Below are positions 24,605-34,542 of a stretch of 64,000 nt of DNA, piece by piece (the first letter of the stretch is position 1; each line of letters starts with the position of its first letter). The stretch is taken from contig NW_024037048.1 in assembly GCF_015706575.1 (NCBI RefSeq), forward strand, positions 15,083,512-15,147,511. The letters are read 5' to 3'. The notes under the pieces are model-generated. The model saw nothing but the letters and a program-made list of their open reading frames with translations, did not search any database and was not told the origin of the DNA. Both the position numbers and the translations under genes were made by a program. The DNA is from Patiria miniata (taxonomy: Eukaryota; Echinodermata; Asteroidea; Valvatida; Asterinidae).

Positions 24605-25365
24605 GTATTTTATCGGCGAGTGTTCTAAATGTATTTCCTTCTATCACTTTAACACTTTACATTGATACAGTTCTGTTCTGCTTTTTTCATATTCCCTTCC
24701 CAGGCATTCCGATCTTTGAAATAGCTGTACATTCCTTAATCCAAACTTTTCAAAAGCCATGTCATTTTATACTCTGTTGTATCACTATAATACAATACCT
24801 TGCTCATGCAACTTCCAAATATCATTGAACTGTGTTACTTTTGAATGCAAATGTTTTATTATTAAATTAGCAAAGTGTGAAATTGGGCGGGAAACCCTAT
24901 AATATTTCATATTGAATGAAAGATTTCATTGCTGCTTTAAACTACAAAGAGAACTGGAGTTAAAAGTAAATTTGCCTGGCCAAGTGCAACAAAAGCTTAT
25001 AAAATGCCAACGAACTTTTGACCGAGTTCCTATAGTGTCTCAAAAATAGATACATGCCTATAAAATGATTGGAAAAATCGTTTCAATAATAACGTGTAAA
25101 CAAATTGAAAGCTAATTTCAAGAATCAGTCAATTCGAGAGAAATTGAACAATGCGACATTAAACAGGTTGTTTTTCTTGACGAATTCGGCCGAGAAAACC
25201 TACTATTTTAAAAACTTGACCGTAATAACTTGGTGAGAAATTTTTCCTGTTTTGGGATGGCAATGTGTCCCAATGAGAAAAAAATCTCACTCATTTATCT
25301 TAATTGATAATAAAATAGTATTAAAATGTAAACTTAACCAGTATTCGTTTGTATATTTTTTTCAG

Positions 25366-25425
25366 CCTTCACTGAATTCCTTGTGATCTCTTCTTGGACC
25401 TGATCTTCAAGAACGAACCATCGAG
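25366..25425 (+). other. Non-coding leader exon 4, C1q gene A
   Basis: This 60-bp exon lies between TTTTTTCAG and GTGGGT. It ends AACCATCGAG, resembling the end of leader exon 3. The counterpart in B is 49290-49349. Confidence 0.55.
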
Positions 25426-25869
25426 GTGGGTGTGGTGAGGTTTAATTAATGATTCTATCAGGACCGGGAAAGGGGCAAGATGTAATCCGGTCCCCCCCCC
25501 CCAAAAAAAATACTACAGCTCCGGAACGCTTCGCCCTATCGGAATGCATTTTGGTGACCTTTCTTAACTCTTATTGGCGGGCGAAATAAAAAAATCGATT
25601 CGATGGGTTGCCATGACAAATGTTAGCCCCTTGATCCCTCATACGCCACTGTTATATAACAACGAAAACATTCTTCGAACAATGATTCCTCCAATCTCAT
25701 TTTTTTGGGGTTTTTTTCTTCAAATCTGACGGCGGATTGTCATGAATATTAGATTAGTTCTCCTGTTTATCAAACCTCAATATTTTTCTCCTCTTCCGTT
25801 TTTAAAAACTATTTTAACTCTAAATCTCACCTGATTTGTTTCAGTTTAATCATTGTTATTCTGTACAGA

Positions 25870-26769
25870 ATGAAGATCTTCGTGGCAACCGTTCTTTCAA
25901 TCGCCCTCCTTCTGGGTAACTCCGTCAACCTCCGAGCTTCCGTTACTGGGCCGGTTGCCTCGGACGGTGATGGTCCTGCGTCTCAGGCGGGCCAAACGTG
26001 CTGCCAGGAAACAGCTGCAATTGTCGGAATTTTACAAGGGTCAAAGGGTGATGCAGGTCAAAAAGGAGAGCCGGGTGACGACGGCAGAGGCCTGCCGGGC
26101 AAGATGGGACCAAGAGGATTTGTGGGGCCAACCGGGGAAACTGGTGTCAAAGGTCAAAAGGGTGATATCGGCCCCCGGGGTCAGCGGGGAGCACGTGGTG
26201 TCAAAGGTCAGTTGGGGCTCCAAGGTCGTACTGGTATTGCAGGCGAGCCAGGGCTAATCGGACCGATTGGCCCTCAAGGTGACACTGGGCCTAAAGGTTC
26301 AGTCGGGCAAACCGGTCGGACTGGTGTCAAAGGTCAAAAGGGTGAGCCAGGGGAGGCACCAGACGACTCCAACCAGCGGGTAGCATTCACCGTGGTGAGG
26401 ACGAGCCCCTCGGATACCTCTACGAGTCACACCCGTTTGCCCTTCCAGGCGACCGAGACGCTTCTGCCGGGTACCAGCTTCGATCTCGAGACCGGCACGT
26501 TCACGTGTGGTGTGCCGGGCACCTACGTGTTCATGTTTTCTGTGCGCAAATCTTCTTCCAGCAGCAACCTGTACGTTCATCTCCGGAAGAACGGCGACGC
26601 GGTTGTCTCTGGCTATAGCACTGATTCAAGTCACTATGAGCAGGTGTCTGGGAGCGCGGTGGTGGTTCTGCAGCGTGGAGATACGATGTATATCACAATG
26701 CGCGGTAGGGCGTATAGTGATTCCGATCACAGGACCTCATTCAGTGGCTTCCTCCTTTACCCAGAATAA
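25870..26769 (+). CDS. Secreted collagen-stalk C1q-domain protein, copy A
   Basis: A complete 299-residue protein is encoded in one exon. Residues 1-23 form a signal peptide with a hydrophobic LSIALLLG core. A short linker with Cys44-Cys45 may hold subunits together. About 57-162 is a collagen Gly-X-Y stalk with one short interruption (GDDGRGLPG). About 168-299 is a C1q domain, with VAFTVVRTS at its start, GTYVFMFSV in the middle and the usual C-terminal SGFLLYPE. C1q-domain proteins form trimers and act as recognition or matrix proteins outside the cell; the ligand cannot be told. Two acceptors lie just upstream (after 25844 and after 25868), both placing this ATG first. The 5' leader is spread over four upstream exons. 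The gene differs from copy B mainly in stalk length and in surface residues of the C1q domain. Confidence 0.95.
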   Translation: MKIFVATVLSIALLLGNSVNLRASVTGPVASDGDGPASQAGQTCCQETAAIVGILQGSKGDAGQKGEPGDDGRGLPGKMGPRGFVGPTGETGVKGQKGDIGPRGQRGARGVKGQLGLQGRTGIAGEPGLIGPIGPQGDTGPKGSVGQTGRTGVKGQKGEPGEAPDDSNQRVAFTVVRTSPSDTSTSHTRLPFQATETLLPGTSFDLETGTFTCGVPGTYVFMFSVRKSSSSSNLYVHLRKNGDAVVSGYSTDSSHYEQVSGSAVVVLQRGDTMYITMRGRAYSDSDHRTSFSGFLLYPE

Positions 26770-28221
26770 TCAAAACAAATCCAACACATAAAGATACACG
26801 AGCATCGTGTTGCTGATTTTTTTTAATCGCTTTCCATTTTGCCGAAACAATAACTAATGAATTAAAACAAATAATGTTCCATGACAATGTCACAAAATAT
26901 CATTATTAATGTTTTTGCATTGCGCATGCGCCGATCTGTATACTACAATGGATTTGCCATTTTTTTTGGACTTTCTGCAAAACAAAATATTTAGCTTTAT
27001 GCATGAGTATTGAGATATGGTGAAAAGTATGCGTTAAGTTTTTTGACGATTTTTTTTTGGTACCCATTGTATGCCTATCGGGAAGTATTTTGATGGAATA
27101 TTTTTTCAAAGCAAGCTGGGTCATTGTTTTTTTTTTGAAACAAAAGGTTTGCAATAAAGCAGTGCCACCATATGTATCCAGAAATGTTAACAACTAAAAA
27201 AAAAATGTGTTTATGGTGTTATCTCGACCAACCTGGATTTTTGGGCCATGTTTCTGACCGCCATTTTTTTATTGCCACATTTGGTCAACATATAAAATAA
27301 CGTGTTTTTTTCCCGAAAATAAATGCAACTTGTTTGTAGTATTGGGTATTTAAAACAGATTAATTAAACACAATAACTGTATCCTAATTAAAGCAAACAA
27401 AGTATAAAAGACATACAGACAAACAAACAAAATATTTTGCTACCTACCTGGATAATTTTAGGACGTTTACTGTAACTTGTTATTTTCTTTGCCTTATGTT
27501 CCCTGTATGCCCAGCACAGATGATGTCAATTAAATCAATCCCATGCATGTATCAATTTTTATTTCATGTCACGACTGAAAAAAGTCTCAAGTGATTGAAT
27601 CTGATTTTCTTATAGACTTTAAGCTTGGCATTTGGATTAACAATTGTTTGAAATATTCTAATGCTATTCACAGCAATTAGAATACACTGGTTTTTATGAA
27701 ATGATTGCATTATTTTAAACGTTACAATATGTGAGAATTATGTAAAAGTAACAATTGACTTGCTATGAAAACAGTATGCATAAAACCTCATTCTGAGGAT
27801 TACCAAAAGCACCACCATTGTTGATAAATACTCTCTTTTTTTTCGCTTGGCTTCGTTATGAAAAAAAACAATGATTTTAATTACTTTCAGTTGAAACAGA
27901 AACGTGCCCACAGTAATGAAAAAAGTGGAGTTGGCTGTTGTTTTTAAAGCCCGTAAAAGTACGACAAGTGTTTCTTGATTAACAGACTCCAAATTATTTG
28001 AAGACTTTTATTGTTCTTAATCAGTATTACTTGACTGCATTCAAGAAACTCACTTTGAAAACATCAGTGAAAGTGTGAGCCCGTTAGATGGTAAAGAAAC
28101 GATCTTAATGAAATCAATCAAAACAAAGCACAAATTCCATTCAAGTGAGGAGGGTCTTTCAACTGGTTGGAATTGTACTTTGTCACTTTATCATTTCAAG
28201 TGAATTTCTTTGTATTGACTT
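26770..28221. other. 3' flank between the C1q gene and the SLC12-like exons, segment A
   Basis: This is AT-rich sequence shared with segment B (50632-52050). It contains the convergent 3' ends of the plus-strand C1q gene and the minus-strand SLC12-like exons. An ATTAAA lies near 26860 and an AATAAA near 27153, either of which could serve as a poly(A) signal. Short frames here are AT-rich and not supported. Confidence 0.5.
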
Positions 28222-28336
28222 TTATTTGGATGCCATATTTGGCATCCCTGCTGACAGCATATCCTTGGATAATGTCTCCAGCCGGCACATGTACATGTAA
28301 GCTGAACAAGTACGCTTCCTGGGAATAGGTAGACTC
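28222..28336 (-). CDS. SLC12 (NKCC/NCC-type) terminal exon, segment A
   Basis: Minus-strand bases from 28336 follow the acceptor TTTCTTGCAG and are open for 38 codons to TAA. The peptide starts SLPIPRKRTCSAYMYM and continues CRLETLSKDM. It aligns with the conserved end of NKCC/NCC proteins (SLPVARKG...LYMAWLEALSKD). The usual last ~20 residues, with the RGN and FYS motifs, are replaced by an unrelated LSAGMPNMASK. The Trp of the WLE motif is Arg here (CGG) but Trp in segment B. It splices in phase to the exon at 29068-29135. The cytosolic C-terminus of these cotransporters regulates transport and dimerisation. Confidence 0.8.
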
Positions 28337-28754
28337 CTGCAAGAAATCAAAGAAAAGGTTATAATGGACCCTTCCTGCATGTCAATCAACAGTGCACATT
28401 GGCCAATCAGATCACCACTTTTGATCAGGTGACCACAGTAGCTCAGTCAGACTGGGTCACAAGCACTGTTAGATCTATTGCTCACCCCGCCCCCATTTTT
28501 TGCACCAGCGGTTAACACCCCCCCCCCAGATTATTTTGTAAAGAGTGCCCTTTTTACACAAGTGACCTTTTAGTTTTTACACAAGCGTCCTTAGTTTTGT
28601 TTAAAAAGTTTCTTGTTTCGCCAGCGGCTTTTAAAGAATTTTTGGTATTTCGTGTAAACGTCAGCAATTGTGCCGCCATGAAAAGCGCCACCCATTGACC
28701 TACCGCCATTTGCGAGTTAACCACGCCCCTTAGACAACTATAACCCTTTTCGCT

Positions 28755-28895
28755 GATACCGCCAACTTTGAATTTTTTTTCGGGGGGGGGGGGGGGCATT
28801 ACAATGAAAATATGTCTCGTCATGCAAATGTAGCTGAGAATGATGGCATGACATTTCAATGTAATGCCCCCCCCCATTTCAAAGATGGCGGTATC
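28755..28895. mobile_element. Hairpin MITE with G/C-run loop, segment A
   Basis: GATACCGCCAACTTTGAA on the left is mirrored by TTCAAAGATGGCGGTATC on the right, with GCATTACAATGAAA and its inverse further in and G- and C-runs between. Also present in B at 52585-52726. Confidence 0.7.
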
Positions 28896-29067
28896 CGCGA
28901 AACGGCTCATGGAATTTTGTACCTTAACGTTTGTTTGTCTCAGATTTTGGCGTTCTGCGTCCATATGTATATCATGTTTAGACAATATTTTACAAGCTGC
29001 GTTGACGCAATTCCACCGTGATAGGTTAATTGTCCGATAGTGGCCATTATCGCCGGTTTGTACTTAC

Positions 29068-29135
29068 ATGACAATAAGCTGAGCCTCCTGGGAATGTTGG
29101 CGAAGCAATTCACGGATCCGCATCTGTCTGTTGGT
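29068..29135 (-). CDS. SLC12 (NKCC/NCC-type) penultimate exon, segment A
   Basis: This 68-bp exon lies between acceptor CTTTCAG and donor GTAAGT on the minus strand. It encodes TNRQMRIRELLRQHSQEAQL followed by IV and part of Met. This matches the NKCC segment YRQIRLNELLKEHS...IIVM. Phases fit both neighbours: 29606-29749 ends on a codon boundary, and the last two bases (AT) are completed by G of the terminal exon. Confidence 0.88.
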
Positions 29136-29605
29136 CTGAAAGAAAAAAAAGATTTCAGGCGAAAAAATGTCGTGATTTATTGATGTTTACTAAAGTTGAG
29201 TTCCATGCACTTGGCAAATCAAATGAACTGAGAGTTGTACGGAAAAATGGATTGAAAGTGATCAATCTCATTATTGAAAATCAGCCTCCAGAATGTCAAA
29301 GGTTGGACCCAATTAACAGATGTTGCAAGACTGGACTTAAAATCACAAAAACCAGGGAATTAGCGTAAAGTGGACACTGGGAAAGCTTTAAGTGTATTGT
29401 ACTCCATGCATGGACAAAAGAGGGCGCTTTATAGTCAAACAAGCAGAAGCCGGAATGAGGCACACTTTACTGGTTCACTCATGCTGGTTATCGTGTATTT
29501 GGTACCAGCATTTATAAGCCACGATGGCGCCCAAATGGCCCTCGTTTATAGCTTTCTCTGTGGAAGGGGGGGGGGGGGTGCTTGAGCGCAAGAAGGAGAT
29601 TCTAC

Positions 29606-29749
29606 CTTCTCGATGAGCGTAGTGACTTCTTCCTTGCTGATCTTCCAAGGAAACTTCTCTGTGGTCTCCCCTGCTTCCTCATCCAGCATCCAGGCTTTGG
29701 AGAGCTCCTTGATGATTGTGTTGGTCTTGATCTTACCCAACCCATCAAT
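29606..29749 (-). CDS. SLC12 type-II exon, copy 1, the only intact copy
   Basis: The exon is 144 bp and 48 codons, between a TCTAG acceptor and the donor GTAGAATC. The peptide begins IDGLGKIKTNTIIKEL and contains AWMLDEEAGE and FPWKISKEE, matching the NKCC/NCC stretch around PWKISD. Together with 29068-29135 and 28222-28336 it gives an unbroken run of about 108 residues. The other three type-II copies carry two extra bases in the middle, which shift the frame. Upstream transmembrane exons are not in this window. Confidence 0.85.
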
Positions 29750-30065
29750 CTAGACGGAAACCAATCAGGAAGGAAAATTTGAATGCATTTGCTCTAAATA
29801 AATTGTGTCCAGGTCTTGGAAAAGACCAACGTTAGTGCTGAAAAAAAGCGACAAACCTCGACAAATCTGGTTTAATGATCTTGTTATACATTTTACAACT
29901 TTGACTTAATTCTTTAAAGACCTGCTTGCATTTTACACAAACTGTTCATCAAATTCATTCCGCAAAGTCTGTGAGTACACATTTCGGTTCTCAAAATACT
30001 CATCGAAATATTCTGCTCACCCTGTATGTTGAAATCACAAAAACTAGGTACTACGCGTTAAGTTA

Positions 30066-30470
30066 CGGAAGACAGATAGTGCCACTCAATGAGTGTGAAT
30101 ATTTTTCTTTGGTGCGTGTGGGAATATTTTTTTTGTACAGCGGCCGCCACTTATTATTTGGCGGCCGCAAAATAATAATTGGCGGCCGCTGTACAAACAA
30201 AATATTTACACACGAACAAAATAAAATATATTCACACTTTTTTATGTGGCGGCCGCCAGATAATAAGTGGCAGCCGCCACATAAAAAAGTGTGAATATAT
30301 TTTTTTTTGTACAGCGGCCGCCACTTATTATGGCGACTTATGTGGCGGCCGCCACTTATTATCTGACGGCCGCCACATAATAAGTGGCGGCCGCTGTACA
30401 AAAAAATAATTTTTCACACACACCAACGAAAAAATATTCACACTCATTGAGTGGCACTATCCGTCTTCCG
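30066..30470. mobile_element. TA-flanked palindromic MITE full of NotI sites, copy 1
   Basis: TA flanks both ends (30064-30065, 30471-30472). The outer arms (CGGAAGACAGATAGTGCCAC and its inverse) are long, and the centre is a series of shorter palindromes built from GCGGCCGCCACTTATTAT and relatives. GCGGCCGC occurs seven times. The TA target suggests Tc1/mariner mobilisation. Frames across it translate to CGGR-rich low-complexity peptides and are not genes. Confidence 0.75.
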
Positions 30471-30716
30471 TATAAAGTGGGTACTGGGAAGAGCTCTAAG
30501 TGTATTGTCTCCATGCATGGACAAAAGAGGGCGCTTTATAGTCAAACAAGCAGAAGCCGGAATGAGGGACACTTCACTGGTTCACTCATGCTGGATATCG
30601 TTCATTTGGTACCAGCATTTATAAGCCACGATGGCGCCCAAATGGCCCTTGTTTATAGTTTTCTCTGTGGAGGAGGGGGGGGGGGGGGGTTCTTGAGCGC
30701 AAGAAGTAGATTCTAC

Positions 30717-31036
30717 CTTCTCGTTGAGCGTAGTGACTACTTTCTTGCTGATCTTCCAAGGAAACTTCTCCATGGTCTCGCCTGCTTCCTCATCCAGCAT
30801 CCAGGGTTTGGACAGCTCCTTGAACTGTCTCAGGCTCTACTCCTTGGGCTTCTTGTTCAGGTCCGGGATGACCTCCACGTCCGAGCAGTTGATGCGGAAC
30901 TTGCTGAGCATGTTGGCCATGTTCATCTTCTCCCTGTCCATTTGCTCCTTCTTGCCCGTGGCGGCAAAGACGCGCAGCTTGCATTTCTCCCAGTTGGATT
31001 TCAAGGAGATGAGGTGAGGGATGAGTAGGGTCACGC
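30717..31036 (-). pseudogene. SLC12 type-I exon, copy 1, with an in-frame UAG
   Basis: This 320-bp minus-strand exon has an acceptor (CCTCCCAG) whose pyrimidine tract is a C-run, and the donor GTAGAATC. It encodes VTLLIPHLISLKSNWEKC, then KLRVFAATG, MLSKFRINCSDVEVIPDLN and FPWKIS, colinear with NKCC/NCC proteins (GGLTLLIPYLL ... PWKIS). One codon (plus-strand 30837-30839) is UAG, where relatives usually have a polar residue. The same stop is in the other two full copies. It could truncate the protein after KKPKE or mark a pseudogene duplicated after it broke. Unlike type II, its last part continues from the first without an intron. Confidence 0.82.
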
Positions 31037-31516
31037 CTGGGAGGGGGGGGGAGGTGGGGAGCGGAGGGGGGGGGGGGGGGGGGGCACAAATAAAAATTAT
31101 GCAGAGCATTATTTCCCTTTGTCATAAAGCATGTGTTTCCTTAGACATGCAGCCATCCAGAATAACCTGAGAGATCTCAGAAAGGCTCCATGAAATGAAT
31201 TGGACACTGAAACATATAATAAAATAATAAGGCCTACCAAGAACATAGAGTGTGGTGTTTTCTATTACATATAAAATAAAAAACAACTGTGTGGTAGGGT
31301 AGGTAAAAATCTTTGGGGGGTTTGACATTTCTATAGCCTAAAAATATAGGGTGGGATGATAGTCGTTAAATATTTACTTTTTTCTCTATTTTGCATGCAT
31401 TAGTTAACATGTGAATCATTCTGCACTACTGACCAACTTACACAAAATAAACATAACATTTATAGTTTTCACTGTGGGGGGGGGGGGGGTGCTTGAGCGC
31501 AAGGAGGAGATTCTAC

Positions 31517-31662
31517 CTTCTCTTTGAGCGTGGTGACTTCTTCCTTGCTGATCTTCCAAGGAAACTTCTCTGTGGTCTCCAGGCTGCTTCCTCATCCAGC
31601 ATCCAGGCTTTGGAGAGCTCCTTGATGATTGTGTTGGTCTTGATCTTACCCAACCCACCAAT
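31517..31662 (-). pseudogene. SLC12 type-II exon, copy 2, frameshifted
   Basis: The exon matches 29606-29749 but is 146 bp: two extra bases follow the GAGGAAGCAG segment (GCCTGGAG in place of GGGGAG) and break the frame before the PWKIS motif. Splice signals are retained. Confidence 0.8.
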
Positions 31663-31855
31663 CTAGACGGAAACCAATCAGGAAAGAAAATTTGAATGCA
31701 TTTGCTCTAAATAAATTGTGTTCAGGTCTTGGAAAAGACCAACGTTAGTGCTAAAAAAAAAGCGAGAAACCTGGACAAATCTGGTTTAATGATCTTGTTA
31801 TTCATTTTGCAACTTTGACTCAATTCTTTAAAGACCTGCTTGCATTTTGGTTTTA

Positions 31856-31979
31856 CAGTGGTGCATCTATAGGCTGTACCCCCCCCCCCCCCCCCACCCG
31901 GCGCAAATAATGAAAACATTTTCCGAACCCCCCCCCCAACTTGACATTGCACCCCCCAGCCAAAGCTAGATCCACCCTG
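31856..31979. mobile_element. hAT-type MITE at an SLC12-exon breakpoint
   Basis: The element starts CAGTGGTGCATCTATAGG and ends AGATCCACCCTG, with C-runs between. Its right end abuts the fragment of a type-I exon at 31980-32017. Flanking octamers do not match, so the right flank was exchanged after insertion. A relative is at 53103-53219 in segment B. Confidence 0.6.
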
Positions 31980-32017
31980 TTTCAAGGAGATGAGGTGAGA
32001 GATGAGTAGGGTCAAGC
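31980..32017 (-). pseudogene. SLC12 type-I exon, copy 2, only the first ~38 bases
   Basis: The start of the type-I exon remains (GLTLLISHLISLK on the minus strand) with its C-rich acceptor; the rest is cut off by the MITE at 31856-31979. Confidence 0.7.
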
Positions 32018-32511
32018 CTGGGGTGGTGGAGGGGTGGTGGAGGTGTGGTGGGGGGGGGGGGGCGGAGGTGGGGGGTTCACAACAAAAATTATACAGAGCA
32101 TTATTTCCCTTTAACATAAAGCATGTGTTTCCTTAGACATGCAGCCATCCAGAATAACCTGAGAGATCTCTGAAAGGCTCCATGAAATGAATTGGACACT
32201 GAAACATAAATTAAAATAATAAGGCCAACCAAGAACCAAAAGTGTGGTGTTTTCTATTAGATATAAAAAACAACTGTGTGGTAGGGTAGGTAAAAATCTG
32301 TTTTTTGGGGGTTTGACATTTCAATAGCTTAATAACATAGGGTGGGATGATAGTCAATAAAATTTACTTTTTTCTCTACTTTGCATGCATTAATTAACAT
32401 GTGAATCATTCTGCCGACTACTGACCAACTTACACAAAAATAAATATAAAGTTTATAGTTTTCACTGTGGGGGGGGGGGGGGTGTGCTTGAGCACAAGGA
32501 GGAGATTCTAC

Positions 32512-32657
32512 CTTTTCTTTGAGCATGGTGACTTCTTCCTTGCTGATCTTCCAAGGAAACTTCTCCATGGTCTCCAGGCTGCTTCCTCATCCAGCATCCA
32601 GGGTTTGGAGAGCTCCTTGATGATTGTGGTGGTCTTGATCTTACCCAACCCACCAAT
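32512..32657 (-). pseudogene. SLC12 type-II exon, copy 3, frameshifted
   Basis: Length 146 bp, carrying the same two-base insertion as copies 2 and 4, so all three descend from one broken ancestor. Confidence 0.8.
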
Positions 32658-32973
32658 CTAGACGGAAACCAATCAGGAAGGAAAATTTGAATGCATCTGC
32701 TCTAACTAAATTGTGTCCAGGTCTTGGAAAAGACCAACGTTAGTGCTGAAAAAAAGCGACAAACCTCGACAAACTGGTTTAATGATCTTGTTATACATTT
32801 TGCAACTTTCACTCAATTCTTTAAAGACCTGCTTGCATTTTACTCAAACTGTTCATCAAAATTCATTCCGCAAAGTCTGTGAGTACACATTTAGGTACTC
32901 AAAATACTCATCGAAATATTCTGCTCACCCTGTATGTTGAAATCACAAAAACTAGGTACTACGCGTTAAGTTA

Positions 32974-33356
32974 CGGAAGACAGATAGTGCCACTCAATGA
33001 GTGTGAATATATTTTTTGGGTGCGTGTGGGAATATTTTTTTTGTACAGCGGCCGCCACTTATTATGTGGCGGCCGCTACATAAGTCGCCATAATAAGTGG
33101 CAGCCGCTGTACAAAAAAAATATTTTCACACGAACAAAAAAAAATATATTCACACTTTTTTATGTGGCGGCCGCCAGATAATAAGTGGCAGCCGCCACAT
33201 AAAAAAGTGTGAATTATATTTTTTTGTACAGCGGCCGCCACTTATTATCTGGCGGCCGCCACATAATAAGTGGCGGCCGCTGTACAAAAAAATTATTTTT
33301 CATACACACCAACGAAAATATATTCACACTCATTGAGTGGCACTATCCATCTTCCG
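32974..33356. mobile_element. TA-flanked palindromic NotI-rich MITE, copy 2
   Basis: TA flanks both ends (32972-32973, 33357-33358). It has the same outer arms and flanking sequence as 30066-30470 but a different number and order of internal GCGGCCGC palindromes (six sites). Because the flanks also match, it was copied with the surrounding ~2.9 kb SLC12-exon cassette, after which the interior rearranged. Confidence 0.75.
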
Positions 33357-33597
33357 TATAAAGTGGATACTGGGAAGAGCTCTAAGTGTATTGTCTCCAT
33401 GCATGGACAAAAGAGGGCGCTTTATAGTCAAACAAGCAGAAGCCGGAATGAGGGACACTTCACTGGTTCACTCATGCTGGTTATCGTGTATTTGGAACCA
33501 GCATTTATAAGCCACGATGGCGCCCAAATGGCCCTCGTTGATAGTTTTCTCTGTGGAGAGGGGGGGGGGGGGCTTGAGCGCAAGGAGGAGATTCTAC

Positions 33598-33902
33598 CTT
33601 CTCGTTGAGCGTAGAGTGAACTACTTTCTTGCTGATCTTCCAAGGAACTTCTCCGTGGTCTCGCCTGCTTCCTCATCCAGCATCCAGGGTTTGGACAGCT
33701 CCTTGAACCGTCTCAGGCTCTACACCTGGGCTTTCTTGTTCAGGTCCGGGATGACCTCCACGTCCAAGCAGTTGATGCAGAACTTGCTGAGCATGTTGGC
33801 CATGTTCATCTTCTCCCTGTCCATTTGCTCCTTCTTGCTCGTGGCGGCAAAGACGCGCAGCCTGCATTTCTCCCAGTTGGATTTCAAGGAGATGAGGTTG
33901 GG
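33598..33902 (-). pseudogene. SLC12 type-I exon, copy 3, runs into the gap
   Basis: This copy matches 30717-31036 and has the shared UAG (33720-33722) plus several small insertions and deletions near the donor side. The 5' edge is lost in the run of N. Confidence 0.78.
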
Positions 33903-34402
33903 NNNNNNNNNNNNNNNNNNNNNNNNNNNNNNNNNNNNNNNNNNNNNNNNNNNNNNNNNNNNNNNNNNNNNNNNNNNNNNNNNNNNNNNNNNNNNNNNNN
34001 NNNNNNNNNNNNNNNNNNNNNNNNNNNNNNNNNNNNNNNNNNNNNNNNNNNNNNNNNNNNNNNNNNNNNNNNNNNNNNNNNNNNNNNNNNNNNNNNNNNN
34101 NNNNNNNNNNNNNNNNNNNNNNNNNNNNNNNNNNNNNNNNNNNNNNNNNNNNNNNNNNNNNNNNNNNNNNNNNNNNNNNNNNNNNNNNNNNNNNNNNNNN
34201 NNNNNNNNNNNNNNNNNNNNNNNNNNNNNNNNNNNNNNNNNNNNNNNNNNNNNNNNNNNNNNNNNNNNNNNNNNNNNNNNNNNNNNNNNNNNNNNNNNNN
34301 NNNNNNNNNNNNNNNNNNNNNNNNNNNNNNNNNNNNNNNNNNNNNNNNNNNNNNNNNNNNNNNNNNNNNNNNNNNNNNNNNNNNNNNNNNNNNNNNNNNN
34401 NN
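33903..34402. other. Assembly gap of exactly 500 N
   Basis: The round number suggests a placeholder of unknown true size. Reading frames crossing it are meaningless. It separates the SLC12-exon cluster from the endophilin-like exons, so their adjacency is not certain. Confidence 0.99.
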
Positions 34403-34413
34403 ATGGAACTCAC

Positions 34414-34542
34414 GTTGATCTCCTTCAGATCTTTGTCTTGAGATGATCCAGGGATCCAGGAAGTTCTGTCTGACGTTGAGATCGAAGGTCCTTGACTTCA
34501 GAATTTGCCTCAGTGATTCTTCCATCTCGACCATCGCCGTAC
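34414..34542 (-). pseudogene. Endophilin-A (SH3GL) BAR-domain exon, broken
   Basis: The minus-strand exon lies between acceptor GGATACAG and donor GTGAGT. It encodes AMVEMEESLRQIL and LNVRQNFLDP, matching the endophilin-A BAR domain (EAMRELSEVK..IEVKQNFIDPLQ). The following conserved piece, QDKDLKEIN, is in another frame, so there is a frameshift just after DP. Endophilin bends membranes during synaptic-vesicle endocytosis. Position and order agree with the exons at 34985-35111 and 35735-35791. Confidence 0.75.

Larger units (their letters stand above)
12070..32930. repeat. Segmental duplication, segment A
   Basis: Segment A matches segment B (39127-56006) in order and orientation: promoter, four leader exons, C1q coding exon, 3' flank, and SLC12-like exons on the other strand. 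A is longer because it carries a minisatellite (14262-17920), a solo LTR (23174-24604) and extra SLC12-exon cassettes with palindromic MITEs. The homology starts at an AATCACGGCCGGTGTA motif in both. Confidence 0.9.

Noticed and set aside
24375-24647. 90-residue minus-strand frame
   Set aside because: It lies at the end of the solo LTR and is built from a short direct repeat (GTACTAGATTCAGGCCACAT twice).
30063-30409. CGGR-rich reading frames on both strands
   Set aside because: Translations of the palindromic NotI-rich MITE; the symmetry makes both strands look open.
30820-30842. A 16-base intron removing the UAG in the SLC12 type-I exon
   Set aside because: GTAGAG...CAG could be read as one in copy 1, but it is far too short to splice and copy 4 lacks the AG.
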